Assembly: GCF_002197815.1 (NCBI RefSeq)
Contig: NZ_NIUB01000017.1
Span: 1 to 64,000 of the forward strand
Source: Pseudomonas oleovorans subsp. oleovorans
GTDB lineage: Bacteria > Pseudomonadota > Gammaproteobacteria > Pseudomonadales > Pseudomonadaceae
DNA: 64,000 nucleotides
Direction of reading: 5' to 3'
Part shown: one piece after another, positions 24,764-34,956 of the stretch
Layout of the letters: each line of letters begins with the position of its first letter
Position numbering within the stretch: position 1 is the first letter of the stretch
Notes under the pieces: generated by a model
Database searches by the model: none
Told to the model about the DNA's origin: nothing
Seen by the model: the letters and a program-made list of their open reading frames with translations, nothing else
Translations under genes and position numbers: made by a program

Positions 24764-25087
24764 GTGGAGCGTTTATCCATGCGTAAGATTCGCGAAGTAC
24801 TACGTCTCAAGTTCGAGGTCGGACTATCGGCTCGCCAGATTGCGGTCAGCGTGCAGGTCGGTCGTGTCACCGTCGGCGACTACCTCAATCGTTTTGCCGC
24901 CAGCGGTCTCAGTTGGCCCTGTTCGTTGTCCGATGCCGAGTTGGAGCAGCAACTGTTCCCGCTGACACCAGTGGTGCCCAGCGAGCAGCGTCCACTGCCC
25001 GATTGGGCATGGATGCATGCCGAACTGCGCCGCCCCGGCGTAACCCTGGCGCTGCTCTGGCAGGAGTACCGCCTGAGCCAGCCGCAG
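24764..25087 (+). pseudogene. istA: IS21-family IstA transposase, N-terminal part
   Basis: From GTG 24764 the frame reads MERLSMRKIREVLRLKFE, then the helix-turn-helix LSARQIAVSVQVGRVTVGDYLNRF, and on to GVTLALLWQEYRLSQP, the usual first 105 residues of IstA. It breaks off near 25087, before the DDE catalytic domain, at the start of the region shared with queD. It points away from the istA tail and istB at 23.8-24.6 kb, so the element has been rearranged head to head. Confidence 0.82.
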
Positions 25088-25106
25088 GCTTTGTCGGCAT
25101 CAATAA

Positions 25107-25138
25107 AAAGGCCACCTTGAAGGTGGCCTTTGCTGTTT
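25107..25138. terminator. Bidirectional terminator between IS21 remnant and queD
   Basis: AAAGGCCACCTT (25107-25118) pairs with AAGGTGGCCTTT (25120-25131), flanked by A and T tracts on the two sides. It lies 12 bp beyond the queD stop on the minus strand and would end that transcript. Confidence 0.85.
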
Positions 25139-25149
25139 CTGGGCGCTGA

Positions 25150-25506
25150 TCAATCGCCGCGATATTCGCAGCCGCTGGTGCAGGTCTCGTGGATGCGTAC
25201 GCGCGACAGCTCAGGCAGCAAGGGTTTGACCTGTTGCCAGATCCACTTGGCCAGCACTTCGCTGGTTGGGTTTTCCAGGCCGGGGATGTCGTTCAGGTAG
25301 TTGTGGTCGAGCTGCTCGTAGATCGGTTTGAAGATCGTCTTGATCTCAGAAAAGTCACGAATCCAACCGGTATAGGGATCGACTTCACCTTCGATATAAA
25401 TGGCGACTCGAAAGGAGTGGCCGTGCAGGCGGCCGCATTTGTGGCCTTCCGGTACGTGTGGCAGGCGATGGGCCGCCTCGAAGATGAACTCTTTGAACAA
25501 TTCCAC
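25150..25506 (-). CDS. queD: 6-carboxy-5,6,7,8-tetrahydropterin synthase (queuosine synthesis)
   Basis: This 118-residue protein is a QueD/PTPS homologue of usual length. The zinc ligands are His13 and the two His of GRLHGHSF (28 and 30); the catalytic Cys is Cys24 in [11 protein letters not shown]; substrate contacts include LDHNYLND and [11 protein letters not shown]; and the end is [15 protein letters not shown] with the conserved Glu. It turns dihydroneopterin triphosphate into 6-carboxytetrahydropterin for 7-deazaguanine (queuosine) synthesis. No other que gene is nearby and I saw no preQ1-like leader. Confidence 0.92.
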   Translation of the reverse strand: MELFKEFIFEAAHRLPHVPEGHKCGRLHGHSFRVAIYIEGEVDPYTGWIRDFSEIKTIFKPIYEQLDHNYLNDIPGLENPTSEVLAKWIWQQVKPLLPELSRVRIHETCTSGCEYRGD

Positions 25507-25618
25507 TGAACAGCGCTCGCGTAAATGATTCCGCCTGATTGGCGTTGAGCGGCACAGTTTATCAGGTATGGCCCGATTGCCGCCTAATCACGTCCGCTCA
25601 AAAGGTTGACCGGATCAA

Positions 25619-26701
25619 TCAGAGGGGTTGCAGGCGTTCTGCCAGGCGGCCGCTTTCGACCAGTTCGAGAAATTCGTCGCCGAGCCGCGCGCTCTCGGCC
25701 ATGGCCTGACGCCAGTAGCGCTCGCGCCCCTCATCATTGCCCAGGTAACGCTTGAAGTCGGTACGATCCGGCAGCTTACCGTGCGGCAGGCGCGCCAGGT
25801 AGTCGCGTGATGGTGCCAGCAGCAGTACGTCCTGCAGGCGGCTGCGGTCGCCACGGCGCCAAGGCATGCTCTTGTCGAACCAGCCCGGTATCACCCGGTC
25901 GGTGAAGTGCGGATAGAGCACGATGTCTTCGCCGCTGTAGGGCAGGTCGAGGTGATAGTCGAGTAGGCCGCCGTCGCGGTAGGCGCCTGGTTCCAGGCCA
26001 GGAATTTCACGAATCGCCTCCATCACCATGGGGATCGAGCCCGAAGCCAGCAGGGCGTGGCGCAGGTTCTTCGAGGTCAGCGCATGGAAGTGCGAACGGA
26101 AGTCGCTCAACTGAGCCAGGGGCGGCACCTGTCGCGCATCGTGCAGAATCACTCGGTCGAAATGACGGCCAAGGCGCTGGCGGGCCAGAAAGTTGTTGCC
26201 GATCACCGATGACAGGCCAAGGCCGAGTTTGCCGCGATGGTCGTGTTGCAGCAGGCCATGGCTATTGACCACGACAATATGCAGGCGGTAGTGCGGGTTG
26301 GCGATGATGGCGGCATCCTGATCGGCGAGCAGCTCGTTGAGCATCTGCCGGCAACTGCCCGACACCTCGGCCATGCTCACGCCTTTGGCGAAGCGCTGGG
26401 AGGTGTACAGCTCACCGAGTCGTCGAATCCCCACTGCCGGATCGGGCAGGCAGGCACTGGCGAAGCGCCAGGAGCCGATGGACGCGCCGATCAGCGCGCG
26501 TTCACGCGGCGCGCGAAGCAACCAGTCACCAAACAGTGCCAGATCCAGGCCTTGAATGCCGATGCCCTTGGGCCCGCCTGCCGCTCCAGGCAGGATGCCG
26601 ACGTCCGCCGGGCTCAGGCCATTCTGGCTAATTCGCGCCAAGGCTCTGGGGCCGACCTTGATAGTCAGGGCAGGGGATTTGATATGGATCGCGCTCATCA
26701 T
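25619..26701 (-). CDS. Patatin-like phospholipase
   Basis: This 360-residue protein has the patatin catalytic dyad. The nucleophile elbow is IGASIGSW (Ser74), the glycine-rich oxyanion loop is LPGAAGGPKGIGIQGLDLAL (about 37-57), and the Asp is Asp243 in YRDGGLLDYH. Patatin-like enzymes hydrolyse phospholipids or lysophospholipids. There is no signal peptide or membrane segment, so it is likely cytosolic. It stands alone, divergent from the PepSY operon. Start is ATG 26701, with a second ATG 3 bp on. Confidence 0.82.
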   Translation of the reverse strand: MMSAIHIKSPALTIKVGPRALARISQNGLSPADVGILPGAAGGPKGIGIQGLDLALFGDWLLRAPRERALIGASIGSWRFASACLPDPAVGIRRLGELYTSQRFAKGVSMAEVSGSCRQMLNELLADQDAAIIANPHYRLHIVVVNSHGLLQHDHRGKLGLGLSSVIGNNFLARQRLGRHFDRVILHDARQVPPLAQLSDFRSHFHALTSKNLRHALLASGSIPMVMEAIREIPGLEPGAYRDGGLLDYHLDLPYSGEDIVLYPHFTDRVIPGWFDKSMPWRRGDRSRLQDVLLLAPSRDYLARLPHGKLPDRTDFKRYLGNDEGRERYWRQAMAESARLGDEFLELVESGRLAERLQPL

Positions 26702-26843
26702 GCCTCCTTTCGCAGCAGGCGATTATAGAGGCGTGGGCGAGCAGGCCAAGCCACTTCATGCGGTGAATGACGTGAGTGAATTCAGCTTGAATTAAGTGCC
26801 TGGGCCTAGAGTGGCAGTCACTGATTCACTGCTGGAGAAACCC

Positions 26844-27152
26844 ATGAAACGATTGATCAGCCTCGCAACACTTGCCACCCTCGCCAGCGTCGCTACCATT
26901 GCCCAGGCGCGTGATCTCGGCCCGGATGAGGCCCAGCGTCTGCGTGATGCCGGGACCATCAAATCCTTCGAACAGCTCAATGAAGCGGCACTGGCCCAGC
27001 ATCCAGGCGCGCGCATCGAAGAAACCGAGTTGGAAGACGAATACGGTCGCTATATCTATCAGATCGAGCTGCGCGATACCCAGGGCGTGCAGTGGGACCT
27101 GGAGCTGGATGCCAGCACCGGGGAAATCCTCAAGAACCATCAGGACGATTGA
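26844..27152 (+). CDS. Periplasmic PepSY-domain protein 1
   Basis: This is a 102-residue protein. A signal peptide (MKRLISLATLATLASVATIAQA, residues 1-22, shown here only by its ends MKRLIS and IAQA) precedes a PepSY-like domain: LGPDEAQRLRDAGTIKSFEQL, then YIYQIELRDTQGVQWDLEL and the closing DASTGEILKNHQDD. PepSY modules often occur as small periplasmic proteins beside two-component systems and may modulate the sensor or proteases. The ATG at 26844 was chosen because it opens the signal peptide. Its stop overlaps the ATG of the next, related gene (TGATG). Confidence 0.8.
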   Translation: MKRLISLATLATLASVATIAQARDLGPDEAQRLRDAGTIKSFEQLNEAALAQHPGARIEETELEDEYGRYIYQIELRDTQGVQWDLELDASTGEILKNHQDD

Positions 27153-27466
27153 TGAAGTTTCGACGTACCACCGCGCTGTTGCTGGTTCTGGCATGCGGTT
27201 TCGCCAGTGTGCCGGGGATTGCGCGCGATCTCGACCAGGATGAGGCTCTGCGCCTGCGGCGCGAGGGTGTCATCATGCCCTTCGAGCAGCTGATGGAGCA
27301 CATCGGCAATGCCTACCCCGGTTCCACTTTGCTCGAAGCGGAGCTGGAGGAAGAGGATGGCGTGCTGGTCTATGAAGTCGAGATTCTGACCACCTCGGGC
27401 GTGGTGCGTGAGCTCGAACTGGATGCCCGCAACGGCAATATTCTGAAGGATGAGGAAGACGACTGA
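27152..27466 (+). CDS. Periplasmic PepSY-domain protein 2
   Basis: This 104-residue protein is a paralogue of the preceding one. It has a signal peptide ending near GIARD, the same [22 protein letters not shown] start of the mature domain, and the end [17 protein letters not shown]. Both stop and start codons overlap its neighbours by 1 bp, so the four genes 26844-29444 should form one translation-coupled operon. The two PepSY proteins probably arose by tandem duplication and then diverged. Interaction with the kinase periplasmic loop is an inference. Confidence 0.8.
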   Translation: MKFRRTTALLLVLACGFASVPGIARDLDQDEALRLRREGVIMPFEQLMEHIGNAYPGSTLLEAELEEEDGVLVYEVEILTTSGVVRELELDARNGNILKDEEDD

Positions 27467-28134
27467 TGCGCCTGTTGCTGGTGGAAGACCATGTACCCCT
27501 GGCCGATGAGTTGACCGCCAGCCTCACGCGTCAGGGCTATGCCGTGGACTGGTTGGCCGATGGCCGTGATGCGGCCTATCAGGGCGCCAGCGAGCCTTAT
27601 GACCTGATCATTCTCGACCTAGGCCTGCCAGGCAAGCCGGGGCTTGAGGTGCTGCAGGAGTGGCGTGCCGGCGGACTGGCCACGCCGGTGCTGGTGCTGA
27701 CTGCGCGAGGTTCCTGGGCCGAGCGCATCGAAGGACTGAAGGCCGGCGCCGACGACTACCTGACCAAACCCTTCCACCCCGAGGAACTGGCCCTGCGCAT
27801 CCAGGCGCTGTTGCGCCGCGCCCATGGCCTGGCTAACCAGCCGCAACTGGAGGCCGCCGGGCTGCAACTGGACGAGAGCCGCCAGTGCGTGACAGCAGGC
27901 GGCGAAGCCATCGACCTGACTGCAGCCGAGTTTCGTCTGCTGCGTTATTTCATGCTGCATCCGGGGCAGATTCTCTCCAAGAGTCATCTCGCCGACCACC
28001 TCTATGACGGCGAGACAGAGCGTGATTCCAACGTCATCGAGGTTCACGTCAACCGCCTGCGCGGCAAGCTCGGACGTAACGTGATCGAGACCCGTCGCGG
28101 GCAGGGCTACCGCTTTACCGGAGAGCAGGGTTGA
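27466..28134 (+). CDS. OmpR-family response regulator
   Basis: This 222-residue protein has a receiver domain with acidic pocket (VEDH), phosphoacceptor Asp51 in IILDLGLPG, and switch Lys in DDYLTKPF, followed by a winged-helix output domain (about 127-220; [31 protein letters not shown]). It resembles the PhoP/QseB/PmrA group. It is coupled to the kinase gene by a 4-bp overlap, and to the PepSY gene upstream by 1 bp. The signal is unknown; PhoPQ-like cation or antimicrobial peptide sensing is only a guess from the group. Confidence 0.9.
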   Translation: MRLLLVEDHVPLADELTASLTRQGYAVDWLADGRDAAYQGASEPYDLIILDLGLPGKPGLEVLQEWRAGGLATPVLVLTARGSWAERIEGLKAGADDYLTKPFHPEELALRIQALLRRAHGLANQPQLEAAGLQLDESRQCVTAGGEAIDLTAAEFRLLRYFMLHPGQILSKSHLADHLYDGETERDSNVIEVHVNRLRGKLGRNVIETRRGQGYRFTGEQG

Positions 28135-29444
28135 GGTCCATTCAGCGCCGGCTCGGTATTGGCCTGGCCGCGACGCTGCTGCTGGTTGGGCTGGTACTGG
28201 CGCAGGCCAGCCTCTGGGTCTTCGACCGCGGCCTGCGCGCTTATCTGGAAGAGAATCTGCGTGACGAGGCGCAAGGCCTGCTGGCCGCGCTGATCCGTGG
28301 TCCGGCAGGTTTGCAACTGGATGAGCGACGTCTCGATCCTTCGTTCCAACGGCAATTCTCGGGGCATTACTTTCGCATCGATTTTTCCGACCGCAGCTGG
28401 CGTTCACGCTCGCTGTGGGATCGTGAGCTGCTCAAACCCAACGGCATTGGCATGCAGGCCGAGCTGGGCGATGGCCCGCAAGGCCAGTTGCTGCTGATCT
28501 ACCGCGCCGACTACCGTCGCTATGGCGAGAATCTGTCGATCAGCGTGGCGCAGGATTACCAGCCGATACTGCAGAGTTTTCGCCGCATGCAGTGGGTGGG
28601 TTTGGGCCTGGGAGGCGCTGCGCTGCTGCTGATCCTTGTTGCCCAGCGCTACACCGTTCGCCGAGCCCTGCGCCCACTGGAACAGGTGCGTCAGCAGATC
28701 GCGCAACTGCAGCAGGGTCGACGTAGCGATCTGGATGCCGAGGTGCCCGAGGAGCTGGAGCCTCTGGTCGCGCAGATCAACCACCTGTTGGCGCATACCG
28801 AGGACACCCTCAAGCGCTCGCGCAATGCGTTGGGCAATCTTGGCCATGCACTTAAAACGCCGCTGGCAGTGCTGATCAGCCTAGCGGGTCGCGAAGAGTT
28901 GGCGGCTCATCCGGCCCTGCGCGCGACCATGCGTGAACAGTTGGAGCAGATCGAGCAGCGTCTCAGCCGCGAGCTGGGGCGTGCGCGCCTGGCTGGTGAG
29001 GTGCTGCCGGGTGCACGTTTCGATTGCGCGCAGGAGCTGCCAGGATTGTTCGCGACCTTGTCGATGATTCATGACCACGGCCTGAGTCTGGACTGGCAGG
29101 CGCCGCCGGGCCTGGTGCTGCCGCGTGATCGTGAAGATTTGCTGGAGCTGCTCGGCAACCTGTTGGACAACGCCTGCAAATGGGCCGATCAGCGCGTGCA
29201 GTTGACGGTGGAGGAGAGTGCCGAGGGCTATCGCCTGTCTGTCGATGACGACGGCCCCGGCATCGATGCCGAACGCCGCGAGGCCGTGCTGGGCCGCGGT
29301 ACTCGCCTGGATGAACAAGTGGCGGGGCACGGCCTGGGTCTGGGTATCGTGCGCGACATCATCGAGGCCTGGCATGGCCGTATAGAACTGCAGGACAGCC
29401 CGCTGGGCGGGCTGCGAGTGGTGGTCAGTCTGCCACGGCGTTGA
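28131..29444 (+). CDS. PhoQ-type membrane sensor histidine kinase
   Basis: This 437-residue protein starts at TTG 28131. TM1 spans about 9-29 and TM2 about 154-173, enclosing a periplasmic loop of some 125 residues. HAMP-like sequence follows, then the H-box [12 protein letters not shown] (His239), N-box [12 protein letters not shown]1 DDDGPGI and G2 GHGLGLGI. It would autophosphorylate and pass phosphate to the regulator just upstream. The periplasmic loop is where PepSY proteins could act. The TTG start follows from the overlap with the regulator and the lack of another start before TM1. Confidence 0.88.
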   Translation: MRSIQRRLGIGLAATLLLVGLVLAQASLWVFDRGLRAYLEENLRDEAQGLLAALIRGPAGLQLDERRLDPSFQRQFSGHYFRIDFSDRSWRSRSLWDRELLKPNGIGMQAELGDGPQGQLLLIYRADYRRYGENLSISVAQDYQPILQSFRRMQWVGLGLGGAALLLILVAQRYTVRRALRPLEQVRQQIAQLQQGRRSDLDAEVPEELEPLVAQINHLLAHTEDTLKRSRNALGNLGHALKTPLAVLISLAGREELAAHPALRATMREQLEQIEQRLSRELGRARLAGEVLPGARFDCAQELPGLFATLSMIHDHGLSLDWQAPPGLVLPRDREDLLELLGNLLDNACKWADQRVQLTVEESAEGYRLSVDDDGPGIDAERREAVLGRGTRLDEQVAGHGLGLGIVRDIIEAWHGRIELQDSPLGGLRVVVSLPRR

Positions 29445-29547
29445 ACCAAGGTCAGGCGAGCCATCGCTGGTGAATTACGTGGCGCGATAAGTTCGCTGGC
29501 GCTTGCGGGCGCTGTGTTCAGCGCCGCTAATCCACCCTATGAATCCC

Positions 29548-30144
29548 TTACATCCCGTTGGCAAAGGCCGGGTTGTCGAAGCTGATGGCGGCGCGTACCG
29601 GCTGCAGGGCGTGGGCGTAACGCACCAGTACATCGAGCGCGTAATCGATGCGGGCGCGGATACGCTCATCGGCTTCGTCCACCGCCTGTGGGCCGTTCAA
29701 TACTTTCTCGACCTGACGCACGATCAGGTGCTCCGGCAGGTAGCACAGGCGGCAGTTCTTGTAGCTGGAGGCGCGCAGTTCGCTGATCGGGTAAGCGCCG
29801 CCAATACCGGAGGAAACGCCAACCAGCAGGCCCGGCTTGTGCGCCAGTTCGGCCTTGCTGGCGTAGATGAAGAAATTCTTGATCGCCGGGCAGGCCATGC
29901 CGTTCCACTCCGGCGCGATGATCACCACCGCATCGGCGGCGGCCAGTTGCTGTTGGTACATGCCCCAGGGGCCGGCATCTTCAGCGGGCCACAGCGGTAG
30001 CGGCGCCAGGCCCAGATCGATGATGCTGCTGGTGTCCTGAGTGGTTTGCCCCATCTCGATCAGGCGCTGACGCAGCACGCGAGCGATCTTTCCCGATTGG
30101 CTGTTGTTGCGGCTGGAGCCGGCGACCAAGGCGATATTGAGCAT
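29548..30144 (-). CDS. NADPH-dependent FMN reductase-like flavoprotein
   Basis: This 198-residue protein is of the FMN_red/flavodoxin-like fold. The phosphate-binding loop is LVAGSSRNNSQSGKIARVL (about 7-25), the flavin loop IIAPEWNGMACPAIKNFFIYAS (about 83-104) and a Gly-rich turn GVSSGIGGAYPISELR. Members reduce FMN, quinones, chromate or azo dyes. No partner gene is next to it: it converges with the kinase operon and is followed downstream of its own promoter by the chemoreceptor gene on the same strand. Confidence 0.82.
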   Translation of the reverse strand: MLNIALVAGSSRNNSQSGKIARVLRQRLIEMGQTTQDTSSIIDLGLAPLPLWPAEDAGPWGMYQQQLAAADAVVIIAPEWNGMACPAIKNFFIYASKAELAHKPGLLVGVSSGIGGAYPISELRASSYKNCRLCYLPEHLIVRQVEKVLNGPQAVDEADERIRARIDYALDVLVRYAHALQPVRAAISFDNPAFANGM

Positions 30145-30289
30145 GCTGCTTCCCCCGAAAAAGAACGCAGGCTAGGCGATTGCCTGCCTGCGCCGCAAGG
30201 GAAGCGCCGCCAGAGCGAGGATGATTTGGCGTCATGTCCACCTGTGCGCGGCCCGGATTTGAGGTGCGCGCGGCGCGCCCTACCTGAGG

Positions 30290-32434
30290 TTACACGCGGA
30301 ACTGATCCATCAGGCTCTGCTGGTGATTGGCCAGTCGATTGAGGTTCTGGCTCACCTGCGCCGACTCGTCGGCCTGTGCGGTGATGGCCTCGGTGACGTC
30401 GCGAATCGAGGCAACGTTGCGGTTGATCTCCTCGGCCACCGAGCTCTGCTCCTCCGCCGCGCTGGCGATCTGCAGGTTCATGTCGGTAATGGTGCTGACC
30501 GCCTGGCTGATGCGCTGCAGCGCGGCCACGGCCTGCTGAACCTGCTCGACGCTGCCCTGAGCCTGGCGATGACTGCTGTGCATGGTGCTGACCACCTCGC
30601 GCGTGCCGTTCTGCAGGCCTTCGATCACCTGGCGGATTTCCTCCACCGAATCCTGGGTGCGTTTGGCCAGGTTGCGTACTTCGTCGGCGACCACGGCAAA
30701 GCCGCGACCGGCTTCGCCCGCACGCGCGGCCTCGATGGCGGCGTTGAGGGCAAGCAGGTTGGTCTGCTCGGCAATCGAGCGAATCACCTCCAGCACCGAG
30801 CCGATCTGCTCGCTGCTGTTGGCCAGGCCTTCGACTTCCTGCATGGCCACATTCATTTCATTGGCCAAAAGATCGATGGTGCTGGTAGTGCGGTCGATCA
30901 CCTGCAGGCCTTCTCGGCTGGCCTGGTCGGCATTGCGCGCGGCTTCTGCGGCCTGCGCGGCATTGTGGGCGACATCCTGGGCGGTGGCGCTCATTTCCTG
31001 GAAGGCGGTCGCCACCTGGTCAACCTCGCGATACTGCTGCTGCATGCCGGCGCTGGTCTGGCTGGCGATCGCTGCGGACTGATCGGCCGTGCTGCGGGCG
31101 TCGATCACGCTGTTCTTCACGTCGGCGATGATGGGCTGCAGTTTGTCGAGGAAGCGGTTGAACCAGCCAGCCAACTCGCCCAGCTCATCCTGCCGGGCGT
31201 ATTGCAGGCGGCGGGTCAGGTCGCCTTCGCCGCTGGCGATATCCCTGAGCATGGCGGCCACACCGAGAATCGGCCGCGTTACGCCGCGTGCCGTCAGCCA
31301 CATCAGCAGCAGACCGGCGATCACCGCGACAAGGCCCATCAGCAGCGCGACCAGACTGTCACTGGCACGGTTGGCATCGAGCTGTGCGCCCAGCGTGATG
31401 GCGCGCTCTAGCAGTACGTTCTGAGGTACTTCGAGCAGCACTGACCAGGGCTTTGACTCGGGGATGGGTTTGAACGGGCTGATCTCGCGGAGCATGTCAC
31501 CGTGATGCAGCTCGGCATCGCTGCCGCTCTGGATCAGGCCGCGCAGTTCGCTGGCGTTTTCGGGAAAGGCGCGTTCGACCGGCTGGCTCAGCAGGCTGCC
31601 GTCGCGGCTGTGGCCCGCCAGCAGGGCGCTGGGGCTGAAGATGCTGATATGGCCCTGGCCGTCATACAGCTCGCGATTGGCCTCCTGGCTGATCTGTTGC
31701 AGGCTGGCCAGGCTGATATCGACGCCCATCACGCCGATGATCTTGCCGTCTAGTTCCAGCGGGAAGGCGATGCTGGTCATCAGCGTCTTCTGCCCGCCGA
31801 CCTCGTCGTAATAAGGCTCCAGTACGCAGGGCTGACGGGTCTCGCGCGGGCAGGTGTACCAGGCGTTGTAGGCCACGCCGTTGTCACCCGGCGTGGTGTC
31901 GCCGAGCAATTCTTCGGTCATGGCCTCGGCTTCCAGCTTGCCGATCGTGGGTTGTGCCCAGTACAGCGCGAAGCGCCCTGCGTCATTGCTGCCCAGGTCG
32001 GGCTGGTCGGCGAACAGCTCGTCCTTGCCGTCCAGAGCGTTGGGTTCGAACACCAGGTACAGGCCGAGCAGGGTGGGGTTGGCTTCCAGGCTGCTGCGCA
32101 CCTGGCGGGTCAGGTCCTCACGCAGGTCGAAGGCATCGAGAAAGCGCTTCTCAGCCTGCTCGCGCAGAAACAGAATCTGCCGGGAAAACCCCTTGCCGTA
32201 CTGGTAGGCGTCCATGAAGTAACGCTGGATGCGAATCGCCTGTAATTCACTGCGCGCCTTGAGGCGCAGTGTCGCGCTCTCTTCCAGCATGGCAGAGCTT
32301 GCGTCGCGCACCAGGCTGGCGCTGCGGTTGGACTGATACTGCTAGGCACCCACCAGCAAGGTGACGATGGCGAGCAGGCATAGGCCGGCGAGCAGGGTGA
32401 TCTTCCATTGGATCGAAAGACGGCTGAACAGCAT
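30290..32434 (-). pseudogene. Methyl-accepting chemotaxis protein interrupted by an amber codon
   Basis: Read from ATG 32434 (Shine-Dalgarno AAAGGAA) the frame encodes TM1 (SIQWKITLLAGLCLLAIVTLL), then TAG at 32342-32344 after residue 30, then continues in the same frame for 684 residues. The rest is a periplasmic double-Cache-like sensor with an MGVDISL motif, TM2 ([20 protein letters not shown]), HAMP and the MCP signalling tip ([19 protein letters not shown]). Without the stop it would be a normal 714-residue chemoreceptor. The stop changes one codon, e.g. CAG or TGG to TAG. A GTG about 30 bases downstream could restart translation but without TM1. It may be a recent null allele or a sequencing error. 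Confidence 0.85.
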
Positions 32435-32618
32435 GGTGCGTTCCTTTCTACATGGACTTAGAGGGTTATCGGTGTGCGGCCCGTATTCTTGATCGATACG
32501 TGTGTGGTCGAAATTATGCACGTTTCGATTTAAATAATGAACGAGCATGCGTTTTGACAGGTGTGGCTCGCTTACGGCAGAGTACGCGGCTTTTTGCGCC
32601 GTGCAGGTGGAGTGCTTT

Positions 32619-33938
32619 ATGAACGCTGTAATCGCTGCGGTCGGCATCATGCTGGTCCTCAGTCTCTGTCGCGTACACGTGGTCGTGGCGCTGATCATTG
32701 GTGCGCTGGCCGGTGGGCTGCTTGGTGGGCTGGGCGTCGAGGGCACGCTGAAGGCGTTCAACCAGGGGCTCGGTGGTGGGGCGACCGTTGCCCTTTCATA
32801 CGCGCTGCTGGGGGCTTTCGCCGTTGCCATTGCCAAGGCGGGCCTGGCCCACGCCCTGGCGGACAAGGCGCTGGCGCTGGTCGGCAAGCAGCAGGAAGGC
32901 GCCGGTGGTGCGCTGAAGTGGCTGCTGATCGGGCTGCTGCTGGCGGTGGCGATCTCCTCGCAGAACCTGCTGCCGATTCACATCGCCTTCATTCCGTTGC
33001 TGGTACCGCCGCTGCTCTATGTATTGAGCAAGTTGCAACTGGACCGTCGCCTGATCGCCTGTGTGCTGACCTTCGGTCTGATCACGCCGTACATGTTCCT
33101 GCCGGTGGGTTTTGGCGGCATCTTCCTCAACGACATCCTGCTGGCCAATGTCGCCAAGTCCGGGGTTGATGTCACGGGTATCAATGTCACCCAGGCGATG
33201 TTCATTCCGGCCCTGGGCATGCTCTTCGGCCTGCTTGTCGCGGTGCTGTTCAGCTACCGTGGTAAGCGCGTCTATGACCTGGAGAAAGTCGCGCAGGCCG
33301 AACGCGTGGACATGCACTACAACCCGCTGAGCCTGCTGGTGGCGGGGCTCGCCATCGCCGCGGCGTTCGTCGTGCAGCTGTGGCTGGACTCGATGATCAT
33401 CGGTGCGCTGGTCGGTTTCGTGATTTTCTCGGTGTCCGGCGTGGTGCGCTGGAAGGAAGCGGACGGTCTGTTTACCGAGGGCATGAAGATGATGGCCATG
33501 ATCGGCTTCATCATGATCGCCGCTGCAGGTTTCGCCGAGGTGATGAAGACCACCGGTGAGGTCAAGACGCTGGTCGATAGCTCTGCAGCCCTGATTGGCC
33601 ACAACAAGGCCGTTGGCGCGTTGCTGATGCTGCTGGTCGGGCTGCTGGTGACCATGGGCATTGGCTCTTCCTTCTCGACCATCCCGATCATCGCCGCGAT
33701 CTTCGTGCCGCTGGGCGTGCAACTGGGTTTCAGCCCGCTGGCCATTGTCTGCATCGTCGGCACGGCCGGTGCCTTGGGTGACGCGGGTTCACCTGCCTCG
33801 GACTCGACGCTCGGGCCTACCTCGGGGTTGAACGCCGATGGTCAGCACAACCACATCTGGGACAGCGTGGTACCCACCTTCCTGCACTACAACCTACCGC
33901 TGCTGGCGTTCGGTTGGGCCGCCGCTATGCTGCTGTAA
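32619..33938 (+). CDS. Na+/H+ antiporter family (NhaC/YuiF-like) transporter
   Basis: This 439-residue membrane protein has about 12 hydrophobic segments. The pattern [22 protein letters not shown], the [19 protein letters not shown] segment and the C-terminal [21 protein letters not shown] match the Na+/H+ antiporter domain family that includes YuiF and some histidine or amino-acid permeases. The direction and substrate cannot be set from sequence. The ATG at 32619 precedes TM1 directly; the frame upstream is charged and lacks a ribosome site. It diverges from the chemoreceptor gene and ends at the terminator 33993. Confidence 0.82.
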   Translation: MNAVIAAVGIMLVLSLCRVHVVVALIIGALAGGLLGGLGVEGTLKAFNQGLGGGATVALSYALLGAFAVAIAKAGLAHALADKALALVGKQQEGAGGALKWLLIGLLLAVAISSQNLLPIHIAFIPLLVPPLLYVLSKLQLDRRLIACVLTFGLITPYMFLPVGFGGIFLNDILLANVAKSGVDVTGINVTQAMFIPALGMLFGLLVAVLFSYRGKRVYDLEKVAQAERVDMHYNPLSLLVAGLAIAAAFVVQLWLDSMIIGALVGFVIFSVSGVVRWKEADGLFTEGMKMMAMIGFIMIAAAGFAEVMKTTGEVKTLVDSSAALIGHNKAVGALLMLLVGLLVTMGIGSSFSTIPIIAAIFVPLGVQLGFSPLAIVCIVGTAGALGDAGSPASDSTLGPTSGLNADGQHNHIWDSVVPTFLHYNLPLLAFGWAAAMLL

Positions 33939-33992
33939 AGGTGTGAACAGACGCCGGGTTAAGTTCTCGGCGCTTGGGTCGCTTAACTCCTG

Positions 33993-34027
33993 AACGGGGC
34001 TGCCGATAGACGGGTAGCCCCGTTTTT
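33993..34027. terminator. Rho-independent terminator after the antiporter gene
   Basis: AACGGGGCT (33993-34001) pairs with AGCCCCGTT (34016-34024) and is followed by TTTTT-rich sequence on the plus strand. It lies 54 bp after the stop codon. Confidence 0.88.
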
Positions 34028-34055
34028 GCGTTGGCTTCGCACAAGGACAATAACA

Positions 34056-34720
34056 ATGCACCTGACATTGAAAGCCAAGGTAATCCTGCTTGCGCTGGTT
34101 CCCGTCACCTCTTCGCGCTGGTGCTCAGCGCCACGGCGGCGAGGGTGTTGCAGAATCTGGCTGCTGATGAAGTGGCCGAGACCCGTGAGCGTCTGCTGCA
34201 GGAGAAACGCAGCGAGCTCGAGCACTACATCCAGATCGCACTGGGCTCGGTGAAGGGGCTCTACGATGGCGCCGCGCAAGGCGACATGGCCAGGCGCGAA
34301 CAGGCCATCGCCATCCTCTCGAAGATCAAGTACGGCGCCGACGGCTACTTCTTCGGCCACGACTCCAACGTGGTGCGCCTGTTCCGTGGCGACAGCCCGG
34401 TGGATGTCGGCAAGAGCCTGGCCGAGCGGCACGACCCGAACGGTGTGTACATCAACCGTGAGTTGGTCAACCAACCGGTTTGTCGAGAAGGTGCATGGCC
34501 TGGTGCGGCAGATCGTCGAAATGACCGGGCAGCTTACCGAGCTGGTGGGCCAGGTTTCCGAGCAGGCGCAGCGCTCCGAGCAGGCCATGGGGCAGTAGCG
34601 CCACGAAACCGATCAGGTGGTCACGGCGATCAATGGAATGTCCGCTGCCGCGCACGAAGTAGCCAAGAGCGCGCAGAACGCCGCCGAAGCCGCGACCGCG
34701 AAGGGCAGGCAGCCAAAATC
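34056..34720 (+). pseudogene. Chemoreceptor remnant (single-Cache MCP)
   Basis: Pieces in three frames trace an MCP: MHLTLKAKVILLALVPVT (start and TM1), then NLAADEVAETRERLLQEKR and SKIKYGADGYFFGHDSN VVRLF (periplasmic single-Cache domain), then after another shift VEKVHGLVRQIVEMTGQL to SEQAMGQ, a TAG, and ETDQVVTAINGMSAAAHEVA (signalling domain). The TM2/HAMP region and the signalling tip are deleted. At least two frameshifts, one stop and one large deletion make this an old pseudogene. Confidence 0.8.
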
Positions 34721-34726
34721 GTGGTC

Positions 34727-34956
34727 GATGGCAGCATCAAGCGTATTCATGCTCACCAGATAAGGCACATGGGCGCCGAGACCGAGGGCACTACCGACGA
34801 TCAGGGTGGGGTGATGATGCCGACGAAGCTGGCCAGCACATGCTGCAGCGCCGCGAAGATGGCAGGGGCGAAAGCTGGCGTGTCGTCCAGCTGATAGATG
34901 AGGTCGCTGTTGTCGACGGGCGCAGCTGGGGCTTGGGTGTTGCTGTCTGCGGTCAT
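34727..34956 (-). pseudogene. NCS2 nucleobase permease, N-terminal remnant
   Basis: From ATG 34956 the minus strand encodes MTADSNTQAPAAP, then YQLDDTPAFAPAIFAALQHV and LASFVGIITP, the first transmembrane segment and start of xanthine/uracil permeases. One base is lost in the CCCACC run near 34818, and the next frame continues PTLIVGSALGLGAHVPYLV. All later segments are missing. It abuts the chemoreceptor remnant tail to tail, which suggests a deletion joining the two genes. Confidence 0.75.
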
